Source of the DNA: Apostichopus japonicus
Taxonomy: Eukaryota; Echinodermata; Holothuroidea; Aspidochirotida; Stichopodidae
DNA: 42,500 nt
Direction: 5' to 3'
NCBI RefSeq assembly: GCF_037975245.1
Contig: NC_092566.1
Span: 14,205,001 to 14,247,500, forward strand
Made by a program: the position numbers and the translations under genes
Shown here: positions 23,101 through 31,661 of the stretch, one piece after another
Position numbering within the stretch: position 1 is the first letter of the stretch
How the letters are laid out: each line of letters opens with the position of its first letter
Notes under the pieces: model-generated
Told to the model about the DNA's origin: nothing
Database searches by the model: none
The model's input: the letters and a program-made list of their open reading frames with translations, nothing else

Positions 23101-26100
23101 CTTTGGAACTAAACTTCGATCATAACTTTCTTGTTACCTTCGCATTACATTATCGTATTTGTATCACATGGTATTTACCTGCACGGAGAACGAGTGTCCA
23201 TAAATTATCTAGACCTATGTGCACATACAATCATACAAGTTAATGACTTCAAGAATCTTGCAGTGAATGATCCGCAAGCCTGGGCTGGTGAATGAGGTAA
23301 AACATAGGAAGTTGATGATCCCATGTTGTTAAATGAACCAAGGACAGCACTGACCAGGTAGACACTGACACACTTCACTGAACAATGATGTAATTCTTAC
23401 CTTTGGTAAAGATTTATAAAATTTGGATGACACTTTCCATAAGCCTTTCTCGTAGACAAAAGGTAAGGTTGATCCGATCGGAGAATTTTCTTGAGTAACA
23501 AACAAAAGATTAGTTATATTTGATCCCAACTCCTGGTGAATTCCTTCCCTATGACAAAGAAAAAACAAAACGTTGCCTGTCGGTAGAACATAGTAATGTT
23601 TATCTTTGTATTTTCTTTCAATAGTGGTTAGCGGATATAAAGACCCACCCACAACTGAATATTATCCTTTGAGCATTTATAGGGATAATATTTGAGGAGA
23701 ATTATTCACGATCATGCTATAGAAAGTAACTGCATGTAACTGAAGGAGCACTTTTCGAAAATTCCACCTGACAATATTACATAAACCAAATGCACAAGGC
23801 GCTCAAACGGTTACCTTTGATGGTTTTCATGATAACTGCAAGCCACTAAAAATATTCTTGCTATACATTACACCATAACTGTGCGTCTCATTTTAACTGC
23901 ATATGGCATGTCAGGTTATATGAACATTGAGAGATTCGTGTGCATTTCTAACACTGCGGCAGATATACACCTTCGGTCTGCATAATTAACCACCTACAAC
24001 GAATGGTCATGTATGTGAATAGGTTCATTTCATTTCATTTTCATTTCATTTATTTGTTTTTTCTCAATATACGGTACATTGTATGTCATACAAACGTTTA
24101 CAGATATGAAATTGAGTATAAAGAGAAAGGAAGTGATCTAAAAACCTGAAAGGCTTATCGAGTAGAGCCACTCCCTAAAGAAGGAAAATAATTAAGTTAT
24201 CAGAGTTAACGATATAAACAAACAAAGATTTCTAAAAAGTATTATGGATCAATAATCACTTATGTAAACCTCGCTTAATTGACTTTTAAAGGAACGTGGT
24301 GACTGAGAATCATTTTGTATATGATCATGATGATCAAGTAGATAATTCCAGCAAGTGTTTGCCCGATAACGTATACTCTGTTTACCCAGGTTACTATGGG
24401 GAAAAAGTCTATGTATGTGACCAGCCTGTCTTGTATTATAATCATGGATTTCCCTATTAACAGTAATTACATTTTTACATGTGGGCGGATTATACCCATT
24501 AATAGAGCGATAAGAGAATGTAGCAAGATGAACTTTCACAAGGTCCGGTAATTTCAGTAGCTTAAGTGAGGCAAATAATTTACTAGTATGATCGTTATAG
24601 TCGGCAGAAGATATATGTCGAATAGCCCTTTTTTGAAGTACAAAAAGTTTCTTAATGTTATAAGCAGCCGTGCCAGACCAAACTGTAATGCAATAAGTAA
24701 GGTGAGGATAAATTAAAGTAAAATATATAGAACGAAGAATATGTTTTGGTAAGTAGTGCTTCAATTTGGAAAGAATCCCAAGGTTGAAGATGAATGTTGG
24801 TGTGAACTGGCAAGCTGCAACAAACATATTATGAACTTTATTTATTACATTAAATCCTTATTACAATTGCACCCTAAATTACATATTTGTTGGATTCTCC
24901 GTTGAAAATTGTTCAGTTGTGTCAACATTGTGAACACCTTATTATTCTGCATTAAGTGCCAAATGCTAAACCTAGCCCAAAATTTGTTGATAAATTTATT
25001 AAGAAATATTGTTAACCCATATCCTGAAAATGGAATGGTTGCATAATCACACCGGAATTCTAATTTGTTTGCAGTTCAGAGGTATTTTGACTTCTATGTA
25101 TATAAAGAGATGTCTAATGTACAAAAGAAACCTTGCTCTATGCCAGATAGTAGCAGTGTATCTAGCGCCGAAGTTCTATAACAGAGAAATTTTTACTAAC
25201 CAGAGTAAATAGTTATAAACGAAATATATTTAATTCAACAATAATTGCAATCCCTGAAAAGGTGATACAAATTGTCTTTATCTATCACTTGTTCATGTAC
25301 TATGTAAGCGTTAATTTTGGTTCGGGTGGAGGAAGGGGAGGGGTGTAGCATGTAATATGAACGGTGCTTGTTCTCCTACTATTTAACAACTGTATGTCAA
25401 TATATATTGCGTAGTCTCTATAATTATGTAACAGACTGACTAAAATTGCACCATGCAAGCAAATCTATATAAAACCAGTGAATCATAGCAGCTTTCTATC
25501 TATAGCTGTGTAACAAATAATATTGGAATGGTCATCAGTTAAAGAAAAAAACATAAATATGGGGAATATTCAGTAAAACAACGTTAGTGAGCATCATTGC
25601 CAACATGTTTTATGTGTGGCGATCCACACAGCATTCCTCCTTGATATAGGTTACCACGATTATACGGTGTCCACTTGGCAACTGTCCCGCCACCATTGAC
25701 ATCATTTACTTAGTAACATATCGTAGTTTGCACGCTATATGTAAACTACTAACCTCAGTGTTTCAATGTTTCTTCGGTTGAATTTGTGTTCACGTTGTAA
25801 CAACTTTTCATACAGAAACAATGTCTCATTCTGCTCATCCAAAATTAAGGCAGTGTGGCTGGAGATATTCCTGTGACGAAAATGATAGAAATGCTCCGTT
25901 TTGAACTGCAACAGAAGGATTGTTGATATTGTGATCAAATCTTTTGCGAATGCCTATACTTATACTATTGAAAACTCTTTTCCGCAGGCCATAAGGCCTA
26001 AGCCTCTGCTCTAAACATGAGCCCAACAACATGGTAGATCATAAAATGTCAACAATAATGGGCAAATATGTTCAACATTTCGCCGAACGTTGGTCATCGT

Positions 26101-26453
26101 ATCAGGTAGCACAAATACATATAGAAAAGAAAGAACAACAAACTTCAGTTTCACATGCATGTTGGGCAAAACTAGACTACAGTGATTAAGTAAATGTAGT
26201 TAACAAACGATTAAGGTTTAAAGTTCAATTGTTCGGTTTGGTATCTGGTGGTATGTGCTTATATATCAACTATTTTATAGTTTGATTGTATACTGTTTTA
26301 TGCAAACATTATTTGTGTTTCATATGATATTGACTTGTTCATTGCATTGTGTGGGTCAACCAACTTGGCAATGATGTTGCAATGCCGTCCATATACCTCG
26401 CGAAAATATGAACAACCGTTATTCACTACAGTGGTTTTTTTCTCACTACATTA

Positions 26454-26485
<32 letters not shown>

Positions 26486-27697
26486 GCTATATATAGCCAT
26501 ATTATGTACCGTTCAGTATAGCATGTTACTTTTGTTAATGGTTATATGATTTAAATAATAGCTTCATGGTCGTTAGATTACTTAAAACATGTAGGAAAAT
26601 ATCTCTAAATGCAATGACAGTTCCTCCACCTGACTAAATATCTGTTGGTGGAAAAACGTGTTTCGATTACAGTGTCGCGAGTGCCCAGTGTAACTGTAGT
26701 TCCCTTATTAGCCACGGTTAACACGTTGTAGGGAATACCAAATGCATTTAGTATAAAGAGTGAGTAGTAATATGAATAAACATTACATGGTCAAATATTG
26801 CTCAATATTCTTAGCAGTGTATACGTATGATGTACAGATGCGGTACACTTTTTAGTTGACATAAGTTTGATTTGTGTTCTGGCAAGCAGTCTCCTTAAAT
26901 GAAATATAAAGCTTTAAGGGTGATAATGTGGTCTTTATTGCAGATATAAGAAAACAGTGAATTACTGAGGAACCATACTGAGAACCAAACTTATTATATT
27001 TTATTATTATATATTTGGATATTAAATTATTGCCTCGACGTCTAAGTATCACATTAGTAATATAAAATTGTTACAGCATACAGTATACAGCATGCGGCAT
27101 ACAGCATACAGCATACAGTATACAGCATGCGGCATACTGCATACAGCATACAGTACAGCAAACAGCATACAGTTTAGAATAAGAAAAGAGTAACCCAAAG
27201 TGTTCTGCCACTTTAAATGAAAACAGGATCCAAGTTTGGCAGGCGACTTTCATAAGCATTTGGAGTAATTCCTAAATAATATTACAAGTGAGAACACTTA
27301 AACACACGTTATCGTTATTCAACTATTACATATACGTTATCGTTATTCAACTATTACATTTTATGTCACTTGATCATATCTAATTTGTATCTTTGTCATG
27401 TGATTGTAGTGTAAATTGTCTTTACTGAATTTATAACAGGTTCTGTTACAATCTGCGTTTACACATAGACGGCGCTGGCATTTAATGATGGGCTTACCTT
27501 ATTGTAAAGATGTTCCTTTGGTATGTTGCTGTTGCCTGTACACTCGTGTTCCTTGTGTTGATACTGCCTATTCGTTCGTCCGCCATACACGCCATGCTAT
27601 TAATTGTCAATGAATATCGTTGCACATAGTACCCGGTGTACCACAAGCCAACGGTTACAGTACCTATAATACACAGTCCCAGACAATATCGTTCCAT
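14016..27697 (-). CDS. Gene B: ST8Sia-like alpha-2,8-sialyltransferase, complete, 7 exons
   Basis: Predicted Golgi type II membrane enzyme that transfers sialic acid from CMP-sialic acid onto sialylated glycans (family GT29). Exons on the minus strand are 27498-27697, 25754-25870, 23401-23548, 20607-20713, 20173-20262, 16346-16581 and 14016-14248. Coding lengths 200, 117, 148, 107, 90, 236 and 233 nt sum to 1131 nt, giving 376 aa plus stop, close to vertebrate ST8Sia2 (375 aa). All six junction phases agree and all introns are GT-AG. Domains: signal anchor about residues 5-21; stem with sequons at N50, N68 and N116; sialylmotif L about 165-216 (CSVVGNSG, NCGKHID, RCNAAP, NPS); a basic patch RRGKKK at 290-295; sialylmotif S about 300-322 ending HLYGFWPF; motif III YHYF at 336-339; motif VS with H350 and E355. 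The four cysteines that form the two conserved disulfides are all present (C165, C179, C311, C375). No inactivating change is seen. Substrate and whether it makes mono-, oligo- or polysialic acid cannot be read from sequence. Confidence 0.93.
14249..16345 (-). other. Gene B intron 6, carrying a LINE fragment
   Basis: GT-AG intron of 2.1 kb. It contains the CR1/L2-like element at about 14600-15641 on the same strand as the gene; the remainder is AT-rich and unremarkable. Confidence 0.7.
14600..15641 (-). mobile_element. 5'-truncated non-LTR retrotransposon, CR1/L2-like
   Basis: The minus strand encodes the second half of a reverse transcriptase. It has the catalytic FADD box in the form IKFADDTALVGLI, then WFVDYCDQNFLELNVEKTKE, MVIDFRKG, then the SYKYLGVVLDDQLNW box, LRKLNTFNISRNIL and a CWGG segment. 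A frameshift near 14960 changes frame, and the typical tail continues to a stop at 14845 (PRSGRMRLPLAVTNRYKSSF then IPRCIK). The 3' UTR follows down to about 14600. The polymerase region upstream of PFLF is missing, as expected for 5' truncation. Frameshift plus truncation make it inactive. Confidence 0.85.
16346..16581 (-). CDS. Gene B exon 6 (between motifs L and S)
   Basis: The acceptor CTCTTTTAG is followed by A, which completes an arginine codon; the donor is TCTACAG|GTAAGG in phase 1. Encodes 78 whole codons from YKGIAKQSSLKKFVSDMQQY through WGACFSGR to YWIRRGKKKLPST. In ST8Sia2/4 this segment contains the conserved W-I-P-A-F region and, just before motif S, the basic polysialyltransferase domain. 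The equivalent position here has the RRGKKK cluster. WIPAF is replaced by LWGACF. Confidence 0.93.
16897..18592. repeat. Region bounded by inverted GACGTAGCCAGG ends
   Basis: Near 16904 the plus strand reads GACGTAGCCAGG followed by a poly-G/GGAGC stretch. Near 18535-18590 the reverse complement occurs: poly-G, GGTCGCTCCCC, then CCTGGCTACGTC. The two ends are about 1.7 kb apart in opposite orientation. A third, related end (GGCTTCGCCCCTG) is near 17878. The segment 16990-17110 has the GGCGCGGAGCGTAC...AAACCCCCC character of a dispersed invertebrate repeat. Likely nested copies of one non-autonomous family rather than one intact element. Confidence 0.5.
17186..17500. repeat. Tandem duplication, ~163 bp unit
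   Basis: Two copies of a segment with GCAAGGTACA, GTACAGAGTAGTCTTACGTT, CTTCTGATACTTAT and ATATAACTATAGCCAGTAAT; copy starts are about 163 bp apart (17201 and 17364). They are about 95% identical by eye, so the duplication is recent. Confidence 0.9.
18600..19560. other. Intron sequence, nothing recognised
   Basis: AT-rich intron 5 sequence with a short TA run near 19139-19154. No exon or RNA gene seen. Confidence 0.4.
19565..20003. repeat. Imperfect inverted repeat, ~125 bp arms
   Basis: The left arm (about 19565-19690) and right arm (about 19875-20003) are reverse complements. The inner 26 bp are nearly perfect (CCAACCAACTCGAAATCAT near 19671 against ATGATTTCGAGTTGGTTAGC near 19877). The outer GGAAGGTCGTCATTCC near 19574 pairs with GGAATAACGACCTTCC near 19982. 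The middle is about 70% matched. The spacer contains the 3' half of a tRNA-like sequence. Confidence 0.75.
19697..19746 (+). repeat. tRNA-like 3' half (SINE or tRNA-pseudogene relic)
   Basis: Contains GCCCGGGTTCGAATCCCGGT (T arm and box B), then GGAGACTGGAAG and a T run, and CACTGTT. The same 3' half, with one base change and one T less, follows the tRNA-like gene at 20030-20116. The 5' half (box A, anticodon arm) is absent. Confidence 0.75.
20030..20116 (+). ncRNA. tRNA-like sequence (tRNA pseudogene or tRNA-derived SINE)
   Basis: 71 nt (20030-20100) fold as a tRNA cloverleaf. The acceptor arms GCGTCCA/TGGAGGC have one mismatch; box A is TAGTCTAATGG; the anticodon stem is TCCGC/GCGGG; the T arm is CCGGG-TTCGAAT-CCCGG. 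The 7-nt anticodon loop is AAATAAA, so the universal U33 is absent and no sensible anticodon follows. No functional tRNA is therefore claimed. A TTTTTT pol III terminator lies at about 20107-20112. D-arm and T-arm sequence resemble tRNA-Glu. The shared flank with the relic at 19697 suggests a dispersed, pol III-derived repeat. Confidence 0.65.
20118..20164. repeat. (TA)n microsatellite
   Basis: About 23 TA units, starting about 9 bp inside intron 5 from the exon 5 donor of gene B. Confidence 0.97.
20173..20262 (-). CDS. Gene B exon 5 (second half of sialylmotif L)
   Basis: The acceptor ATCTACAG is followed by G, completing AG|G (Arg); the donor is AAAAAG|GTTAGT. The 90 nt encode CNAAPLKPFAADAGTKSSLT then SFNPSIFGK. 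It matches the CNLAP...D-G-K-D-...NPS part of ST8Sia motif L. About 90% identical in nucleotides to gene A exon 5 (9 differences by hand count). Confidence 0.95.
20263..20606 (-). other. Gene B intron 4
   Basis: 344 bp GT-AG intron. Segments near 20360-20425 (GTGTGAGATTCCACATTTTC) are reverse-complement homologous to gene A intron 4 near 40075-40125, showing that the duplication included the intron. Confidence 0.75.
20607..20713 (-). CDS. Gene B exon 4 (first half of sialylmotif L)
   Basis: The acceptor TTTACACACAG is in phase 0; the donor is TACAG|GTTAGA in phase 2. The 107 nt encode KATFDRLTRCSVVGNSGSLL then HSNCGKHIDEADFVY. The CxxVGNSG...CG..ID core of sialylmotif L, which binds CMP-sialic acid in GT29 enzymes, is intact. 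12 of 107 nt differ from gene A exon 4 by hand count. Confidence 0.96.
21396..21592 (+). mobile_element. 3' end of a LINE (RT C-terminus plus tail)
   Basis: The plus strand reads W-N-K-stop-PSEIRSLTSISTFKAALRTF then LFKQSYC-stop (21396-21491). This is the standard C-terminal end of a non-LTR reverse transcriptase with one nonsense change. It is followed by a 3' UTR with GCGCTATATAA and an AT-rich ATAATAATAATAA tail near 21565-21590, as in many CR1/L2-type LINEs and derived SINEs. Antisense to gene B, inside intron 3. Confidence 0.72.
22056..22366. repeat. 311 bp foldback (MITE-like or hairpin element)
   Basis: Two arms of about 150 bp, near 22056-22206 and 22218-22366, are reverse complements with good identity. 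CAGTAAGAACTGAGGATATG (22173 on) pairs with CATATCCTCAGTTCTTACTG near 22239, and TTTGTACCACAGTA near 22104 pairs with TACTGTGGTACAAAAC. The spacer is only about 10-15 bp. Near each end is a minor palindrome (ACAGTAACTACTGT). It is absent from the equivalent intron of gene A as far as I can see, so it inserted after the duplication. No clear target-site duplication identified. Confidence 0.88.
22880..23380. other. Intron 3 block conserved with gene A intron 3
   Basis: Reverse complement of this stretch aligns to 37290-37785 of gene A. The part 23161-23380 aligns without gaps to 37290-37509 with about 17 differences in 220 nt. Within it a stretch of about 100 nt has a single difference. A second part near 22925-23060 matches 37605-37745. 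See findings. Confidence 0.85.
23401..23548 (-). CDS. Gene B exon 3 (end of stem)
   Basis: The acceptor TTTGTCATAG is followed by G, completing an Arg codon; the donor is CCAAAG|GTAAGA in phase 0. 148 nt encode EGIHQELGSNITNLLFVTQE then NSPIGSTLPFVYEKGLWKVS then SKFYKSLPK. It aligns to the ST8Sia2 segment ending NVSQNLYELLP; the NVS sequon of gene A is KVS here. About 17 of 148 nt differ from gene A exon 3. Confidence 0.95.
23549..25753 (-). other. Gene B intron 2
   Basis: 2.2 kb GT-AG intron, three times longer than in gene A, mainly because of the LINE insertion at 24027-24830. The segment near 23690-23960 is reverse-complement homologous to gene A intron 2 (about 36560-36840). Confidence 0.7.
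24027..24830 (-). mobile_element. 5'-truncated non-LTR retrotransposon with AATGA tail
   Basis: The minus strand has a 192-codon open frame (24249-24827). It encodes the C-terminal part of a reverse transcriptase: YLPKHILRSIYFTLIYPHLT then YCITVWSG, LFVLQKRAIRHISSADYNDH, DYNTRQAGHIHRLFPHSN and CWNYLL...FKSQLSEVY. The 3' end is a (TCATT)n tract on the plus strand (24027-24050), i.e. an AATGA-type tail. The frame is uninterrupted, so insertion is fairly recent; gene A lacks it at the same place. The catalytic domain is missing, so it is dead on arrival. Confidence 0.87.
25754..25870 (-). CDS. Gene B exon 2 (stem region)
   Basis: 117 nt. The acceptor is TTCGTCACAG followed by GAATATCTCC; G completes AG|G (Arg). 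The donor is CTGAG|GTTAGT. It encodes NISSHTALILDEQNETLFLY then EKLLQREHKFNRRNIETL. An upstream alternative acceptor (CTGTTGCAG, 35 nt earlier) would shift the frame and hit stops, so the nearer one is chosen; gene C supports this start. NIS at residue 68 is a sequon. Confidence 0.88.
26452..26488. repeat. (TA)n microsatellite
   Basis: Alternating TA with one C and one G interruption, in gene B intron 1. Confidence 0.9.
27073..27173. repeat. Minisatellite of CATACAG-type 7-bp units
   Basis: Units CATACAG, TATACAG, CATGCGG and CATACTG arranged with a higher-order pattern; roughly 14 units. Open frames in this tract (CCMQYAACC-like) are repeat artefacts. Confidence 0.93.
27304..27359. repeat. 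28 bp direct tandem duplication
   Basis: ACGTTATCGTTATTCAACTA plus TTACAT occurs twice, at 27306 and 27334, without mismatch. Confidence 0.95.
27498..27697 (-). CDS. Gene B exon 1 (signal anchor and stem start)
   Basis: The ATG at 27697 is in CCAACATGG, a strong initiation context shared with genes A and C. Encodes a 4-residue tail MERY, hydrophobic segment CLGLCIIGTVTVGLWY, then a lumenal stem with NTRNTSVQATATYQRNIFTI, which is identical in gene A. The donor is ATAAG|GTAAGC in phase 2. The in-frame upstream sequence gives no better start. Confidence 0.92.
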
Positions 27698-27900
27698 GTT
27701 GGTTTACTCCCAATTAGAAATGGTAACATAATATGAACAGCATCATGTTTAATGAATGATAAATGCTGGTACTGATGATCACGAAAATTAAGAAAGTTCA
27801 GAAGATCCACGGAAGAAAAATAACTGTTCAGAGCGCGAGTACTTGAGTTAAGTGACACAAACTGTAGGTATCCATGTTATAGCAAACATTATATTGACAA
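27698..27900 (-). promoter_or_regulatory. 5' flank/5' UTR of gene B, homologous to gene A 5' flank
   Basis: Reverse complement shows TTTGTGTCACTTAACTCAAG, CTCGCG and CCGTGGATCTTC, in the same order and spacing as at 35538-35600 upstream of gene A. The duplication therefore took the proximal promoter or 5' UTR with it. No TATA box assigned. Confidence 0.6.
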
Positions 27901-29084
27901 TGCAGCTACACGATATGTGGCGCAAATCCATTTGACGATATAGCAGGAGTGTTTTCGACGGTTAGATATGCTAAGAAGTCGCGTGTATAGGTTATACGAT
28001 GTAAACTTGTGTAGTTAAGATATGTTAACAATTCGGAAAACACTGACATTGTGACTTATGAGTGATCTAATGAATATCACAAGCCAGTGCTCTAAGGAGC
28101 TAGAGTATACCTTGCAAGCTTTTTGGCTATGGTCACTCTCCAATGGTAGTCGATACAGAATACAAAGCGGAACGATATAGTGTTGTGTGTATAGAATAAA
28201 ATCAACATGAACAATTGGAATTCAAAAAAGCAGATTTGAAAGAGCAGAATTTGTTCGATAGAACGATATTCGAACCAGTGACCACAGAGTTTGTCTGCCC
28301 CATCCCTCCCGAGTCAGCTATCCAGACCTAGTTCGTGGTGACCCATGGTCATTTCTTTGCAAAGGGATGGCGTGGGGTGCCAGCCAGAAGTCACAGTAGG
28401 CTATATAGACTCTTTAACAATAACATGCATATACACTCTGTGATAATTACGTAAATCACTATAATAGCTGGATAACCTGATGATTCTTTAGTACACCAAT
28501 TAGCTCGCGTTTAATTGGTGGCGCTGTCTGGCTGGTCGTATGCCTAGTTTCACAGTATATCGTGGATCACAAGTATTCACCGCAGTCCGTGCGTTATAAC
28601 GTGTCACCTACAGAATAATTTACTGGTAGAGCGGTCTATTGTGTGCGGGGTTATGGGGGTGGGGGTAAGGATATTTATATGAGAATGCAATGTTTCCATA
28701 TACCACATAAATTCGAAATATTTGCAGATAACTCTCTTCTCGATCCGCCAGCGGTCGGAAATCTGGTTAAATGTTTCTATCGCATTGGTGCTCGGTTTTT
28801 TTTTACAGTGTTTTGCATGTTTTCTGACCTCGGGCAGCGATCAGGTTCTTTTTTAACAAAATGCGTGTTACGAAAGATGTATCTTATTTGTTTATACTTG
28901 TGTTCATCTCTGCAAGTCAAACACCCACGAAATGTTGGACAAGCAAATAGATACTGACCTTTAAAACCATGTAAACGATTAACTCTTGAACTTTCATAGT
29001 TGACCCTGTAACATCTTTTACAATTTCAAACATATATCAACTTCCCACAGGGGTGCAATAGAGGATGGTTTTGGAAAAAGAACA
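27901..29084. other. Intergenic between divergent genes, nothing recognised
   Basis: No exon or RNA gene seen. A GTTCGAA-like box at about 28268 (minus strand GGTTCGAAT) is too weak to call as a tRNA. A G-rich stretch lies near 28648-28670. Confidence 0.4.
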
Positions 29085-29205
29085 CTTCTATCCCTTAAGG
29101 GAAAGTGTGCTTTTATCTACTTAAGGAGAAATATGCTCCAATACTTAGGGGGAAATAATACATTTTTTTCAGGGGAAAATAGAACAGTTCCCCTTAAATT
29201 TAGTA
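29085..29205. repeat. Degenerate ~26 bp tandem repeat
   Basis: Five imperfect units based on a CTTAAGGGGAAA core (CCCTTAAGGGAAA, ACTTAAGGAGAAA, ACTTAGGGGGAAA, TCAGGGGAAA, CCCCTTAAA). Confidence 0.55.
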
Positions 29206-29549
29206 GTTACAAAAAAATGTGTGTAAAAAGATATATATAGTTAATGAGTGATTGAAAGTAAAACAGTCAATTCTTTCGAGCACAACTAGCTCTGTCAGTA
29301 CATGATCACCGAAAGTGACAATGAGTAAAAGGAATTGACATTTTTTTATGGAAGAAGAGTGTCGGCATGGCAGTGAAGTCAATACGATTTACTGAGGTCT
29401 GTTAGATAAGCAGAAGTTTGGATAATCGGATTATTTTTTATCCGTGTTTGACCAATTAAATTTGATCCCGTTTTTACTTCAAAGGATTTGCTTTGATTTA
29501 ACTGAGGCCATTTATGATGTTTATGCCGAATGGTGCCGTGGTTTTAAGA
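29206..29549. other. Possible 3' part of the Penelope-like element
   Basis: If the neighbouring Penelope-like element was ever full length, its GIY-YIG endonuclease would lie here on the minus strand. I could not recognise GIY or YIG boxes, so I do not call it. Confidence 0.35.
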
Positions 29550-31285
29550 TTTAGTTCACAGAAATTGTCTATTCCTTGAATCGAGAAGTAAGCACGTTTT
29601 GCAGGTTTGTGTACAGGGCGATGATCCTGTATTTTCTGTTTTGTTTACCTCTGATGAGGTGTCATCCTGAAAAGTTGCCAGACGTAAAATGTCGCTTAGG
29701 TACCTAGGTCTCGTAAATGAAACGGTTAGTGGTTCTAAGAAAATTGATGTCAGACGTTCGGTGCATTGAAGCTTCATTACAATTCTTCTGAATGATGTTT
29801 ACCAGAAGTGGGAGACCAGCTTTGATTCAGTAACCAATGGTACCCTTTAGGAACTGACGTGACGAGTTTTGTACTTCAATGTGTTGTTGCGGGGTTTGCT
29901 TTTGGCCTTTGTGATGGCATTTCCGATAGAACCCCGACATTACTGTCTGTTGAGAAGGTGTAATGACAGTTCGTCGGTGCGAAAATCTAAATTGATTCAG
30001 AGGAGTAAATCGGTCGAATGCGCAACGCTTGACTGTATAGAACGTTTCTGGTACAATGCCGTGGATGAAACCTGCTTGGTTAGAGTTAATTTTGCTTGTT
30101 CGTGGTTTATTGAAAAAGTCTGTTTTGAGTGAGCCATTTTGTAGGGTCACAGTGGTGTTTCGAAATTTTGAATGTCCCGTCTAGAAAAATCTGCAGTGAA
30201 TATAATTGTATGACGAAACGAGTCTATGACATTAATGAAGGATTTTATATTTGCCTCATCGTGGGTCCATATCATAAAATGTCGTAAATGAAACGTAACA
30301 AGTGTGTAGAATCAAGTTTTGTCGAGGTTCCCCATAAAGATGTTGGCAAAAGGAGCCATTTTCGGTACCCATTGCGGTGCCCTGTGCAGATTGCGTTGCC
30401 CTAAATCTGGAGGTAGTGTTTGTTGCCAAATACCAGATTGTTGCTAGTCAAGATAAGTAATTCAGCCAATTCTTTCTTCGTGGGGATTTTACCACTTTCG
30501 ATTTGAAAGCTTTGTGAAGGACAAATTCCCTCTTCGTTAGGTATAGTGTTGGACACATCGGAAGCTACTAACAGAGTGGAAGGGGAAAGATTTTTTATTT
30601 CCCCAATTTTGCGGATGGAATCCGTAGTGTCCTGAACATAGAACGGGATCGCAGAAACAAGAGGGTGGATGAGAAGGTCCACGAATTTTGACATTTTATC
30701 AGTGGCCGTTCCATTTTATGGTCCTTCTGTGCACGATTACTTCCTTTGTGAATTTGGGCAGAAAAGTAGAAGTGACCCGTTTTTTGTCGGTTTCACGGAG
30801 GTTTTCTCATAAGTTTCCTAATCTTTTGGATGACTCTTTTTTACCTTTGTTGTGATATCTTGAGTGGATTCAGAATCCAGGAGTCTGAAGTGTTGATGGT
30901 TGCCGAGTAGTCTGTTTGCTTCCTCTGTACAGAATTACTTGCCCAATGCAACAATTGCAGAACCTTTGTCGGTTGGCTTGAAGACAATGTCATCATTTGA
31001 TGAGACAGTCGTGGAAGTCAGGGGCAGAGGTCTGAGTTATTACATCATCTTCAATTGCGGAAATAATTATTGAATAGCCCGTAGGCGGATTCCACGGGCT
31101 TTTTCGCTTGAATTTGGAATGCATGTCGTTGTTTTGTTGCATGGTATTATTGCCATTTTCGTGGGCAAAAATTCACGGAGACGTAAGCGTCGATAAAACA
31201 CATTAAGGTCAAGAGGTTTAGGGCAGAAATTGAGACCTTTGGAGAGTAGGTTGTTTCTCGTTTCGAGAGTTGGCACTCATGAGTA
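29550..31285 (-). mobile_element. Decayed Penelope-like retroelement, reverse-transcriptase region
   Basis: In several frames on the minus strand the conserved Penelope-like order is readable. LLSKGLNFCPKPLDLN with RRLRLREF lies at 31276-31140. DDIVFKPTDKGSAIVALGK (about 30990-30935; standard form is a K-P-A-D-K-G box) follows. Then SKFVDLLIHPLVSAIPFYVQ and LVASDVSNTIPNEEGI (30694-30500), NNLVFGNKHYLQI and an 'A-x-G-T-x-M-x-x-x-M-A-P' box near 30400-30340. C-terminal stretches follow: SLKTDFFNKP, FSHRRTVI, and a region with TRPRYLSDILR and CKTC (29827-30150, 29556-29777). There are several frameshifts and stops; the catalytic box is degraded. No terminal repeats identified. Dead element. Confidence 0.75.
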
Positions 31286-31571
31286 ACAACTGCACCATTG
31301 GGGGTGTTACATGAGGTCTCTATCGATTTGCCACGGAATTTGCGAGACCTGGTTCTTTGGTGAGGTTATGTTTAGTTTTACCAGAAGACTTAACTACCTC
31401 TCTACGGGAGACATTATTCCTATTCAGTTTGTGAATTTGCCTTGAAGCTAGGCCAATCCAGTTGTTACAATATATCAAATGGAGAAGACTGATTGGATTA
31501 TCGTGGTTACAGTTCTATCAGTATAACCCACTAATTCTAAGTTTCATACTTTCCATTCTTCTGCTTTCCAG
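31286..31571. other. Flank of Penelope-like element, upstream of orphan exon
   Basis: No exon 4 match before the orphan exon 5. Nothing else recognised. Confidence 0.35.
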
Positions 31572-31661
31572 ATGTAACGCAGCATCATGCGAACCTTTTG
31601 CCGCCAATGCAGGAACGAAAAGTAATATAACTTTATTACACCCATTCATATTTTGAAAATG
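31572..31661 (+). pseudogene. Orphan ST8Sia-like exon 5 (second half of sialylmotif L), disrupted
   Basis: After a good acceptor (TTCTGCTTTCCAG) the plus strand encodes CNAASCEPFAANAGTKSNIT then LLHPFIF-stop, in the same phase (A completes an Arg codon) and of the same layout as exon 5 of A and B. The Arg/Gly codon after IF (CGA in A, GGA in B) is TGA here, and the GGTTAG donor is replaced by a sequence without GT at that place. The NPS end of motif L is HPF. No exon 4 or 6 partner found nearby. This is a remnant of a fourth ST8Sia-like locus, separate from gene A. Confidence 0.85.

Larger units (their letters stand above)
20714..23400 (-). other. Gene B intron 3
   Basis: 2.7 kb intron containing a plus-strand LINE tail (21396-21592), the 22056-22366 foldback and, next to exon 3, a block strongly conserved with gene A intron 3 (22880-23380). 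Confidence 0.75.
25871..27497 (-). other. Gene B intron 1
   Basis: 1.6 kb GT-AG intron. Both ends match gene A intron 1 (GTTTACACATAGACGGCGC at 27456, and the CAGAGGCTTAGGCC region near 26005). The extra length includes a (TA)n tract and the minisatellites listed separately. Confidence 0.7.

Noticed and set aside
27071-27259. Cysteine-rich open frame in the CATACAG minisatellite
   Set aside because: Direct product of the 7-bp repeat; no homologue in gene A at this place.
28255-28345. Possible tRNA on the minus strand (GGTTCGAAT box)
   Set aside because: No acceptor stem pairing or box A at the right distance.
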